A stretch of DNA of 64,000 nt from Rhyzopertha dominica (taxonomy: Eukaryota > Arthropoda > Insecta > Coleoptera > Bostrichidae): positions 14,942,001 to 15,006,000 of the forward strand of contig QCXZ01000001.1 in assembly GCA_025024175.1 (NCBI GenBank), in the 5' to 3' direction. Both the position numbers and the translations under genes were made by a program. Within the stretch, counting starts at the first letter, position 1, and each line of letters begins with the position of its first letter. Positions 12,359 through 25,500 of this stretch are shown here, piece by piece. The notes below the pieces were generated by a model that had not been told where the DNA came from, did not search any database, and saw only the letters and a program-made list of their open reading frames with translations.

Positions 12359-14936
12359 GGGTCATCATCTCTCCATCCTAACTATTGAGAGCAAAATTCA
12401 AGCCAACTCGATAACCAGAGTTATTATGTTAGACATTGTTTGAAGCCCTTTTTCATTTTTACATAGTCGCGTTTATAAGTTGAAAGAATCTAAAACCGCT
12501 ACTGTGTCACATTTCTTGTTTAACGTGTAGAAAATGCTTTCAAATGAGATGCCTATTGACCCCGGTTGATGTTTAAAATTTGTAAGTTTGTAGCGACTGC
12601 GGCGCCATCTTGGATTTTGAGAAAAACACATTCCACCCATAAAAAGAAGTCTTTTTCAGTAATCTCACATGTATCTTATTTTATACTTAAAGTTAACATG
12701 CGTGGAGAGACTTTAAACGCACGCTATTATGTGAATGTATATATGTATATGTATATAATGTATATAAAATGTATATGCGGCACAGACCGTCATGTTCATC
12801 ATTTTAGTATATTACGTTACTGCTGAAACAATTCAGGAAGAGTTTCAAATTTAGACCATGTCATATTTTAGCGCATGTCAACAAGTAACCGCAACGCTTA
12901 TTTCTATATTTTACATGTACAGTATACAGATATCAATCATATTTTGTAGATTTCTATATTTTTAAGGTAAATGGTTAGAATATAGGTATTCAAACAAAAT
13001 GGCATAGAGAAATATTCCAAAGTCAAATTAGAATTTGCGTTGATTGTAGCGATACAGAGTTCATTCAACTGGTGCTACGATTTTCATTTCAGAAACAATA
13101 CCGTCCTTTCTATTGATTCTACTGCACCCACAATTACTTCACCCGTCACTAGCAACTAAAAAGCACTTACCTGATTATTTTAACGAATATTCCCACTCTC
13201 CTCTTAAATGAGTAATTCACTTTACACCATTTTGAGAAATATTCAGTATCAAAATTAACAAAGACACTTGTCCAGCTTGAGTCGTCACAGCTTTACACCC
13301 ATCGATGAACTGACGATCGAATTACCGATATGTATTCTACAAGCGGACTAGCCGAACGCAATCTAAATAATTCATATACGATTCTACCGGATTACAAAAG
13401 TGGTAACCTTTGTGAACTGACGAGGTGTATAAAACTAAAACACATTATACGGAGATTTCCTTGTTGAACACTACTTGCTAAATTATTCAAACACTTACAG
13501 GGCCAGACATCTAATTTAAATGGGGCCACTCGAATTCGGACAATTATGGTATCGAAAACATAGTTAATATGCTCCTAAATTTAAATGCGATTATTACACA
13601 AATAGCCAAGTACACGTGCACTCCACCGTACAAACTTGGAAACTATCGCAGGAACTTGCGATTGTTTATATCTGACATAGTTTTACAGTTTTGTTAACAC
13701 CCACGTTACAGATAGAGTAACTTGCAATGAAAATGCTTAATTTCGTTTTGGACGAGTAAGCAAAACAGGCAAGTAAAGGAGATTGAGGGTAAAGTCTAAT
13801 GGAGAAAGTAGGTAAAGAGAAGTAAAAGATGTCAGAAGGCACTTAAATTTTATATTAAATAGGTAATGTTTTCTGCTAACTTCCATGTTTAAGATTTGAT
13901 AAGTAGGTATGTATTAAAGGATATTTAGAAAATTATCAAATGGATGGGAGGTAAGCAATGAAATTTTCCAGTTAGCAGCAGGTAAAAATTTCAGTAGAAA
14001 AAATCAAAACGTCACGGTATCAGTCAGAAGACACAGTTTGCTGAAAAAAACTGATCATCTAACAGGAATCCTTCGAAGATGAATTTGTAACAAGGACGGT
14101 ACAGCTGGTAGCAATTGCAAGACTGTCCCTGTTGATTGTGTTTTATTATGCCATCCAAGCTTGAAAGCTAGAGAAATTGCGTAATACTTGCCGCTTTCAG
14201 TGCTGAATACTCCCCAATGCAATGATGCAGTTTTGTTTTAGTAAATACAGTCCAGTGTGGGATCCTGTTTTATATAATTTAGTGCCAGCTTCATGCTTAA
14301 TGCGTTCGATCCTAGAAATACCATATTCGCGAATTGAACCCATTTACTACATAATATACCATTAATAAATATAATATAAAGTAAGTGCAAAATATTGCAC
14401 TGAGAATGCGGGAATTACCTATTATGGGGCTTAATTTCATGCACGCCCTCTCTGAGCGGTTACAGAGGCAGGTTATTTATCAACAGCTATACGTACAGTA
14501 TCCGATAGCGTTTATCCGCAATTGTGCCACTGCGTCATCTGTTGGCAGAGAGTTATAGCCTGTTATTACAGATTACATTTAATTATAATCACCATTGCAT
14601 GTTTTCAGGTTTACCCACGGCTAATCATACTTTCCTAAAATATTATTTCAGTCAAGAGCAAGGGTCAAGAGTAAATTATGTTAAATTGTGTTAACATCTT
14701 AACATTGATATAAAGCAATTTTGTTAGCGGAGTCATCGCAAAACATACCGTGTACATAAATAATAAGATCATATAAGTTAATGTAACGGATTCTTTAAAT
14801 GTGAACTTAACAAGAAAATGTTTAGTAAAACGTATTTAATAAATAATAATAAAAAAAAAACAGAAGAAAAGCGATTGTACTTACTTAAACGAATTTTGTG
14901 TTTATGGATATGTTTCGAAATTTAGTAGGAAAGTAA
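12359..14936. other. intergenic, no gene recognised
   Basis: No exon-like or repeat structure was identified. The 86-codon frame at 12566-12826 ends in a TA/TG-rich run and looks fortuitous. Confidence 0.4.
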
Positions 14937-17362
14937 TTCTTGGGAAAACTACATACAAGGGTGTTTGGGCTAAATTAAGCAATCAATTTTTTTACTTTGT
15001 CTATATTTCGGGGCACAATCGGCCCGTCGCACAATGGAGTATTTGTATTGAAAAACTGGTCATAAGTCACTAACTAAAAATGTCAAATACAAAAATAGAA
15101 GTTGTTAATTCTGAGACAACAATAAATATATAGGAGAGGGCCGTGAATATTTTGTATGTTTTTGGTAGCAGGTGGCGGTGCAACTCGTCAGAAGTTGACA
15201 ATTGCGCACGGCAAGTTTATTTGTTGTTATCGTTTCGTGTAATCTTACACTTCAACAAGTGAATTAGTGAATCTGTAATTAACTTTGCTAAATTTCGTAA
15301 AATGAATTGTTCTGCCGCAGATGTGTGTTACATAATTTAATAATCTTTATTGTCAGTTTATCTGTTTTCATACAGAAATGAAATTTTTTGAAAGTAACAA
15401 AATTTTCGGCAACGTTTTGTTAACAGAATTGTAAATCACTTTTTTAAATATACTTCTGATATCTATTGGGTAGTAATTTTTGTATTAGAAAACAGAAAAA
15501 AAGATCGTACTTTCAAACTTGAAATGCGTTAGCTGCGAGTATTTGCGAATTTTAGTTTTGGGAGTATTTACATACATTTACCGATTTCTAAAATAAGTAC
15601 ATGGTTAATACAACGTTCAGGAACAGTTCAAAAACTCCGTTATATGAAAATAAATTATTTGGATATTTGGGATGGATATGACTAGGACTTCATTTTTTAA
15701 GTTAATACTTCTTTTGGCACACTTGGTAGCTACTAGCTATTAAAATAAATAGATAGGAAGATAGGTCCCTAAACTGCCTTAGTACGTCACGCAACGCTTA
15801 ATACAGTGTTGCCAATTTTACACTATATTTAGCGGAATTCGTTGTTTTTTTTAAGCTGACAAAATGACAAATTGTAGACAGTGGATTTAGGGACTTTCAC
15901 AAATAACCGTATTTTTGTTTTATGTTGTTTTGACAGAAAATTTGTTAATTTTTGTGTTTGTTTTAATGCAGATTGCAACACTACATCCTAAAATTATAGA
16001 TGTATTTATTTTGATCGTAATAAAGCAATTTTCAATAATTTTATGGTGGCAATCTGGCCGGTTTTATCTTTTTAAATTTTGTACATAAATGTTGTTTTTA
16101 AGTAGGTAATTATTTCATATCATTACTTTCATTTGCCTACTAGACACAATAGTGATAATTATAAAATGATATGTAAAACAAACTCAAGAATGTAAGTTTT
16201 AAAATTTTGCATTTCTGGATAATTTTCATTTCTGAACATTTTTAATCATAACAGTTTATCATGTATAAAAATAAATGGAATTTGGTTATGTAAAAACGCA
16301 ATATGGCGATCATACAAAAAATAAAAACAAAAGTGTGTCAATGGCTCAAAAACAGTTTATAGAAAAAACTGATAACTGCATTACTTGAAATACTCAATAA
16401 AATACTAACAAATATTAACATCATATTTGTTCAATATTTCCATACAAATAGACTAAAAAATTATACAAACATTAAAAAAATTGGCTTTTTCCTAAAAAAA
16501 AAACAAATAAGCCATTAAGCTACATAATTGTGCCTATTTATTCAGGTTTTCGATATTCCAATGGTGAGGCTTCTAAATTTAACACCATGTATATTTTGTA
16601 AAACTTTTTTTGTATCCTAACAGATAAAATGTCTTTTAAACCTAACGTATTAAAAGTTTATATTGTTTAAAGAACCATTCGACCAACAAATGTTTTTGGC
16701 CGGGTTCTACGTGCAAATACTCCTCTGTGCGTCGTCAGGACACTAAAATTAAATACATAACAGACATTTTTTATGGTTAAACTTTGTAACACTTACTTTT
16801 AACTCCTGATATATACAAGGGAACAAAACAACGAAAACACAAAACTTTCATTATGAAAAAACAAACTATTACAGACTGCCGTATGGCAGAACTGAATAAA
16901 TAGTTAAAAGGTGTCCAACGTGAAATTGGCAAAACTGACAAAAATTTTTCGACATAATCAAGGGTAGATGTTGAACAAGCTTAGAATTCATGTGCGATTT
17001 AACAAATATAAACATTATTTAAAAAAATTATATATATATCAATTTTAAGTTGTATTATGTTTCTTAATTTAACNCTGTNAATTTGAAGAAGTTGGCAATA
17101 AATAGAACTAAGATTTTGTATATTTGACCTTTTGTCTTGTTTTGGACACCTATTAATTATTTATTCAGTTCTACCATACGGCAATCTGTAATAGTTTATT
17201 TTTTCCTAATCAAAGTTTTGTTTTCGTTGTTTTGTTCCCTTGATATCTGGAGTTAATAGTAAGTGTTATGCCTGTTATGTATCCTGAAGATGAGCCGATT
17301 ATGGCCCAAAATATAGACAAAGGTAAAAAATAGCCCAAACACCCTTGCCGTTTTCCCAAGAA
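14937..17362. mobile_element. composite Penelope-like element with inverted ends
   Basis: The left end TTCTTGGGAAAAC (14937) and the following GGGTGTTTGGGCTA, TTTGTCTATATTT and AATCGGC words recur in reverse complement at the right end (about 17270-17362). A second inverted pair lies inside: about 16760-16920 against about 17130-17270, sharing GGGAACAAAACAACGAAAAC and GCAGAACTGAATAAATA. The right end reads CTGAAGA, T, GAGCC-GATTAT-GGCCC, AAAA (17284-17312), a hammerhead layout whose GAAA box has changed to AAAA. The left arm, on the minus strand, keeps the stem II and GAAA portion but has lost CUGANGA. No reverse transcriptase frame was found. Probably several nested or rearranged copies. Confidence 0.6.
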
Positions 17363-19570
17363 ATTATATACAATACATCCGGCAATTATCTGTCGTTTAG
17401 TAGGAAATACTCCAGTGGAACGAAAGGGGGTTACTCCGAAGTGAATAGAATTTTTTTACTAATATTTCGTTCATTTCAAGATAAAAGAACAGCTTTAAAC
17501 CTTTTCAAACTGTCTGAACTCATCTCTCTGCATGATCATCATTTTAATAATTAATTTCATCCAATTTAATTGCTTGACAAAAAGCAAAATGCTTTAGTGA
17601 ATTAAATGATGAAATGAAACTATTGCACAAGTAATCCCAAAACTAAAAACAAACTATTAATTTTGTTATATAGTTTCTTTCACATGTATACCATTTTCCA
17701 TCAATTTATCTTCTTTCAGACAAAAAGTGTCATTGTTTTTAAAGTTTTCAGTTTATTATTAAATACAACACGATATGATAAATTTCTTCCAATATTCGTT
17801 AATATTAGGCCACCGACATCGATAGTGCGATTTTATTAATTATTAATTACTTTTCGTTAATTGTTTACTGACGTTTCCCATAGCAATTGCTGCTTAACTA
17901 TGCATTTTCAAGGGGGTCGTATCATCTGGCGGTTAACCGCAGTTTGTACAAGGACTCCTTAAAATCTATTTTCACAACCATTGATGAGTAATAGTACAAG
18001 AAAGGTTCTCAAGTACACAACTTTGGTAGTTATTACTAGGTATTTGATGTATACTTGAGAGATAGCTATTCGTTTCCAGAAATGGGAGAGTTAATTACAT
18101 AGTTTAGCAATATAAAATATAAAATAACCATAGTGTGAATTAATCAGCATGTTGTTACTTTTATAGCACGTAAAAACTCTATCAATGATTCTCTTTTAGA
18201 GACCAGCTGTCTTTTCAAAAATGAGGATCGCATGCGTACAGATTTAGATACCCCAATTATCAAGAACAACACCAGTGTCAAAGTAATGGGTTCAAATTTC
18301 ATTTATTTTATATATTTGTGAAAATTTAAGTCGCTCTAACGTCGATCAGTAAAAAATTGATGATGACAGAAAATACTTTTTTTAACGTGATCTATAATGT
18401 TACAGTATTCCATTAGTTTATAAAATAGGTGCTACTTGCATTGTCACGTCTCAGATTTACCTTCCTTATTCGACTGTTACTGATCTTGGTCGTTTATAAG
18501 TGACGTTCATCTATTTTCAGTTGAATATACAAGAAGCTTTCACATAATATAAACTTTCTTCGTTGAGCTCACATTGATATTACAAGCTGCAATCTGGATG
18601 GATTTTGAGAAATAAGTTTCAAGGAAATGGTGACTTCCCAAATTGCACTCTATATTTAATTTTGGCAATAGGTTATTACTACTACCTAAAAATGCTCACT
18701 ATTGATCGATTTACCATATGAGCCATAAAGAATTTTTATATATATTTTGTAAACCGTTTGCTATTATATAGGTATAAGAACATAGTAACACTTATACTAT
18801 GTCACACCTAATGCCTTCTTGCTGAGCTGCAAATTGCACCAAAAGAACAGAAAGTACTATGATATGCTTGCTTTTTTCTACGAACCCTGCAAAACGAGCA
18901 ATGTAAGTGCAAAATATGCGATGTGGCAAAAGGGACAAATGAAATCCGACGAGGAAATTTATTATTTTATAGTTTAAAATGAAAAATGAGATGTGTTTTA
19001 TAACACTAGTAAAATCATTTTGAATAGTTTCAGCTTCGGCAACATCAATGTAAGAAACTAAAACCAAATAAAGTTCTAAGATTATTCAATGTGCTGAATC
19101 CATCTTCACCAAATTCCTTGTTTAATGTAAGGCCAGTAATTAAATACAACATTTCTGTCTTTTTTAAATAATAATAAGATATACACGACCCAAGCATTGT
19201 GAACACCTTATTCATATCCCTTACGTAAGGGTAAAGGTGTTAACAATTCCAATGGTAAGGGGTAATGTGGCTAATTCTATGTACCTGGCTTTCGTCCTAG
19301 TCCTAAGGAAGGGGTGCAAAAATATTACAGCACATTTTAAGAAACGAGAAAGTTTATTTAGAAAAAAGGGACACTAGGACTTCATTTTTTATAAAGGGAA
19401 AGCTATATCGTATAAATGTATTTCATACATTATAAAGTAACAAATATAAACTCAACTACACTTAAGCATCAGTAACTCTAACAGTCTTCAAAACCCTTTG
19501 AGCAATCTAGTGGAAGCCATACAAAAGTCCGTAAATAAAACTTTGAGTCTAAACGGTTAAACATAGGTTC
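17363..19570. other. intergenic, no gene recognised
   Basis: Lies downstream of the complete CRAL-TRIO gene. No exon-like sequence or element was recognised. Confidence 0.4.
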
Positions 19571-19576
19571 TTTATT
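19571..19576 (-). terminator. AATAAA polyadenylation signal of the CRAL-TRIO gene
   Basis: A canonical AATAAA on the minus strand starts 8 bases after the TAG stop at 19585-19587. This implies a very short 3' UTR, unless a later signal is used. Confidence 0.6.
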
Positions 19577-19584
19577 AGTCTTAT

Positions 19585-22500
19585 CTATTTATTCTTTAAA
19601 CCGAACGAATTCCATTTTTTAATATGGTCTGTCAGACCTTCAAGAATTGGATACCAGTCAGCACCGGTGTAGTCAAGTTCGGGTAGGGCTCCTTCATATT
19701 CCTTAGGCAAACAAGAAGGGTCTAAGTACTGGTGGAGACCGTTCTTCATCTTTGTTCCTTGGAAGTGAATCTGAAATAAAACATTCGTCAGTTAAAGTAT
19801 CTGACGCACAATAATGGTGTGTAACTTACTCTTTTCTTCAATTTGTCTTTGATGAACGGAGTGAAAATTTTCCAAACCATGTTAAATATAAACGGCTGCT
19901 TCACCATATGTACCTCCTTAAGTCTCAGAGGCATAGCATCCTGAATAAAGCCAAGCAGACGCATACTAAACGTTGGACTTAAGGCCATCACTTGTTTCAT
20001 GGAAAGTCCATTGAAATCCATTATTACGACAACCCCTCTAACTTGAGTTTCTGGTTCCAAAATGGCAGCTTCGTGGATGAGGTAGAAAATCCGAAAGAGC
20101 TGGTCTGCAGTTACCTTTGATGTATCCCAAGATCCTGTAGCAATGGTAAATTACAGAATTTGGGACGCAGCCATGCAGTATTTTGTTAACATAACAGTTC
20201 GCTAGATTCGTGCATAAATTATCAGCGTTCTTATAACTGCCCTTCATTTGTCAGCATATCCCGTATTAGTGAGGGTTTATTACAAAATTCGTTTTTCGCA
20301 TAGTACTAGACAACAAGAATGGTAAAAATGATCACGGCCGACAATATTGCCCATGGTGAGGACATCTTATTAGGTAATCGCCAGTTTTAAATGAATTTAG
20401 GGGCCTGTAAATACAAGTGTTTGCTTGATCCTCTACCCTTATTCTGCAATGAGCGCAGGTGTTGCAAAGTGAACGTATCATTGAAGACAATTGTTACGGG
20501 GAATCACACTATAGTTCTGCACCCTGTCATCCTTAGTTAAACTGCCCTAACTACATGGTATATTTTACATCTCGGTGCTACGCTTCTAAGCTGGAACACC
20601 CTTTATCTGTCTTACACTCTTATAAATAAATCTCCAAAGCAAGAAACTTATACTCAGTGAAAACATTATTTCTAGTACTTACAATAATATTAAAACTTTA
20701 CTCTCAATAGTTAAGCAGATATGATATTTATTTGAATATAACTTTGAAAATTATAATAACATAAGACGAGTATCTTAGTAATACCGAATCAGCCTTGGGG
20801 GTATGAACAACTCGTAACGATGATCGTTCCTCCACAGAGAAAAACCGTTAAGCGTATTTCGGAAAAAAAATTCCTTTAAATATTTTCCACAAAATTGTAT
20901 GATATAATATTTTCTGTGTGCAATAAGATACTCTTTGGGATTTAATTATTACTTAATTATTATTTAATTTTATTTAATTATTAATATCAATGGCGATATC
21001 CGATATAGCCAAAAGATTTCCGGGCAGATAATCTGAATTCAGCTAATACAAGAAAGTTAACTTTAGCGGTTTAAGAGTTAAATATTACTAATAATATACA
21101 CAAATTACAAAATGAATATTCTCTTTGAGAAATTAGCACCCTTTGTTTTGGTTGTTTGACTGAGTTTAAGCTGAATTCAGAATTAGAACTTCTAAACTAA
21201 CAAAAACGTGTCCAATTAAAAATCGCGTTTTGTACATATTTTATATCGGGTTTGTTCTTTTCATTCTTTCTTTATGTATGCTACTCATAGTAGTCATGCA
21301 GAAGTGGCACTGGAAGCTTCGGAAATAAAGTATCTGCAAATTAGACATGGCTACATTTATGTCGGCGAAGCATTCCTAGCAGTAGGTTATAGAAATGTCT
21401 TAAAAATGACAATAGGTGATTTTTGACCGTTCCAAGTGTGTGGAAAAATCAAATAGCTTTCGGGTTAAAATCAAGCAAATGAAAATTGGTATCTTCTTTG
21501 AATAGCCCTAAATATAAAAATAAATAAGTAATCTTCCTTAATGAAGCTTTTGTTTGTTACAATAACAGTTACTACTAAGATAACAGACCTTATCTCCACT
21601 GGAATTGTTCAGCATGAACTTTAGCATGCATCGATAAAAATTTAAAAATACCCAAAGAAATAACAACTATCTTAGAAAATATGAACAAAGTAAGGGATTA
21701 TTTGAATAAATTTTGATATAAATTTTGTACATGTTTGTTTTTATTAAGACGAAAGTTGGTAGCATTTTCAGCTTTATTAATGCACTGGTCTTTTTAAGCG
21801 TTTCACTTAACAAAACAAAAACCTTACTCTTTGTATTGGGTCAAGCGCGGTTCCACTAAGACAGAACACGTAACATGAAGATCGAAAGTTACAGTTAGAT
21901 TTTTGGTACTAAGGTACCACTTTACTGATATGAATGTGATTGCAGACCAGTGATTTACTAAACATGGAAGGCCTATTGGAATGCGGGTCAATTACCGCCG
22001 AATAATCAGTTTTGGGTTGTTTTCATACCGACGTCATCTGGTGCTGGTACTGCTGCACTCACCATTGAGCATGGATGTAACCGACTGATTCTGCCTTAGG
22101 AAAACGATGTAGTGAAAGATGTGATCTTTAATTTTGCCCGGAAAGGCAGCATTTGCGATTTAAATAAGTAGGGTTTGTTGACCAAAAGGCAGTCAATGGA
22201 GAGGAATCATTATATTGGAGAATTAAAACTATAAATGACACAATATAACAACCAGAGGGGCACTTTAAACACACAGCAGTTCTATAAAAACTACAAATAA
22301 ATCTCAGCAGGTGATAAGGGAAGCTGACTCTATACGTCTGCTGTACCTGTAACACTGCGGCAGTTTCAAATGAACAAATCCTCGTTACGTGTAACCTAAA
22401 CATGGCTCAAAACAATGTTGCGTACCTACATTATACCTTTTAGCCTCTTATACGTAAAACAGTGATTCGTAAAACTGCTGATTAAATTAGCTGGAGTATC

Positions 22501-25500
22501 GGCCCGTATTGCACAACGACGTAAGTAGGTAAACATATTTTATTCCGGCTTAAATACGTTAAAAGCGACATATGCCAATATTTAAATAAGTAGAAAAAAC
22601 TACAATAACAACCTACTTTTACTTTTATGAATACAAACTTCAATAACACTTGAAATGAGTCGTACTTTAATCTTACCGCAAACCATTAACGCTGAGAGCC
22701 ATAAGAACACAATTTAAGAAAAAGATCGATCGATCATTCAAAGTGGTCATTATACTACTTGAGTTGAAGCTACAAAAAAAACTCACCTCCGCAATTAACT
22801 AGCAGAACCCTTCTGCCCTTATGATCTCTGTTTTTCAGGACGTTTACAACATTGTGTTGTGTTAGTGCTTCATATTCATCTTGTGGTAAAAGGTTATCCA
22901 GCAGGCTCTTATTTTTCTCTTTGAACTCCGCTACCCTTTTCATCTGAAACAATATCACATGATAAAGTAAACTCTTTCAAGAAATGGCAACTTAGTAACT
23001 TATTTGTACCCTCTTGGCATTGATTGCAGTGTATACATATATTTATTAAATGGAAAAGTCGCACTTCGATTATGTTCACATGACATAATTAAAACAAGGT
23101 TTAGTGTTAATGACTTAATTTAGTAGGAATGCGTTAGAATCTTTTTACTGATGATTAATTTTTTAGTAGACATTTTGTGTGTTGCAACATATCTTGAAAC
23201 ATGTCAAATGTTCTTTTATACTATTAGTTGAAAAAAAAATTTACATCCCTCACAATATTTAGTTGAAGGACACGCAATATTTATTTATTCCTGACCTGTA
23301 TTCTCTCTTTTTACAATGATGTGATGTCATGTCCATTGAAACATAGATATCACAAATATTTTAACTACGAGCAAGTTGGATGTAACAAGAATGGGACATA
23401 AAAACACTACGCATTTATCCTTGCGCTAGTCATAAAACACCACCACACCTCCTAAAATGTAATTGTTCTGTACCTACGAATTACACATTACATCACTCGC
23501 ACATGAAGACATTAATTAAATTAATGAAAAAAGGTGATTCGAACTGTTGGTTTTGTATTTATCTATTTACGCTCGAAAAAGAAAAGTAGTTGCAAATAAA
23601 CTTTTATTTATAATGAAATTGAAATGAATAAACAAGAACTATATTGCGTTCGACACTTTGAAATGCCGAATTTAGTTAAAATTATTAATACCGCTTTTAC
23701 ACTCGTCATCATTAGGGTGGCAGTTATTTACGGGATCGAGTCTCAATCTTGTAAAACGTGCTGTGGTGGGATTGAAATTTCAATTAGAAAAAGCACAATT
23801 TTTGAGTGGCAACTTATTTTTTCTGTTTTTTTCTAAAAATGGACAGGCAATTCTGAAATTTAACATATCTTTGTACAGCGCCTATTTATTTTAACATAAT
23901 ATTGAAAAAGCTCATTGTTGCTGTTTTAAATATAACATAAAAACGTAAATAAATAGCATTTAGCGCTTTATGAAGAATTTCTTGTTCAACCAGTAATGTT
24001 ATGAGTACTATGTACAAACCTTCATAAAACAAATCTCACGTTATGCACTAAGAGCACAAATTTATGTCTACATGGTACACGTGGCAAAAACGATACGAGC
24101 CTTGTTAAAATATTTTTTCGCTTCCATAGCTTTTTTTTTAATTACTTCTATATTATACCTTTATTCATTTAATCAGGTTATTTGTTAACGTAAATAAAAC
24201 TGCCTATTCAAGGTAAGTTACCACCAGCTTTCTTTAAAAGAATAACGAGAACCTATATCATTCTGAAAATTTTCAGATATAGTTTCAGGGTAGGATCAGT
24301 TATTTTAAAATATTTTCAAATTTCGGGCACTTACCAAAAGTAAATTTTGTTCGGGGCGTGTTTTAAAATTGTAATCTTCAAAATGATATGGTTTACATCA
24401 TTCGATTTCACATAGAATTTGATAATAATATTTTATAATTTGATGACAATAATGCTAATTATGGATATATCAGTTTAAAAGATTTCCGTCTTAGACAACT
24501 GATTTTTTTTATAGAACGGTGTACTTATTTCTTCTACATCGGGAGCAGAACTGAATGCCTATATTATGTTCGGGTCTGTTCCTATATAAAACTTTTGGAT
24601 ATATTTGGGATTTTCTGTTGCTTTTGTACATTAAGGCTATTTTATAACACATTTAATAATCACCTACGGCGAATGTGGTAGAACAGTTAATAGTTAAGTA
24701 TGCAGTTCGCCTAAAACCAACTAAGAATGTTTCAAGGGGACTGTTGAGTAATTGCAGTAACTTTAGAACCACCAAAAAAAAATACAGGTCGTCGATAAAA
24801 GAGTATACACAAAACGCATAAATGCTGACAAACTACTTGTTCCACATCTAGGAGAAGCAAACTTGAAGGCAAGAAGTTAGTTTTTGTTAACATGACAAGA
24901 AAATCCTAATTTTACTAAGCAGGTCATATTGTAGACAGACGGTGAAAGGTTTGGAATACGAAATGGTTTTTTCCACTAACAAAACAACAATTTTAGTACG
25001 ACCATAAACACCACGAGCTAGACAAAGCACTTTTTAAGATTCTCGGAATTTCAATAAAGTTCGTGCATTAAAAATAATATAATACTACTCGCATTGAACT
25101 TATCAGAATTGGAAGGCCGAAACGCATAGTAGCATAGTACCATATGGCTGGTACACTAGCACATGCAAATCGAGCAGTTGGAGAAAGACAATTGGAAAAA
25201 CAGAGTACGAGGGGTGTAAAAATAATTGAAAAGTATGGAGTCCAAAACAATGTGTGTTTCACCGTAGATCTGTTGTCATTATTTCGTATTTCGTATGGCG
25301 CATATTCTACTTTTTTTGAGAACAATTTTTTTTACATAGTGCAAATGTTTAGAGTAAAAAATTAAATATATATATATATATATCCGCGTTATTAAATATA
25401 GTCGAAATGGTGATTATACATAACACGACATGATTTGTTAATAATGTGATAATTAAATTTAAAATAATGAGGTTCCGATGATCGGAATTTTTAAAAATAT

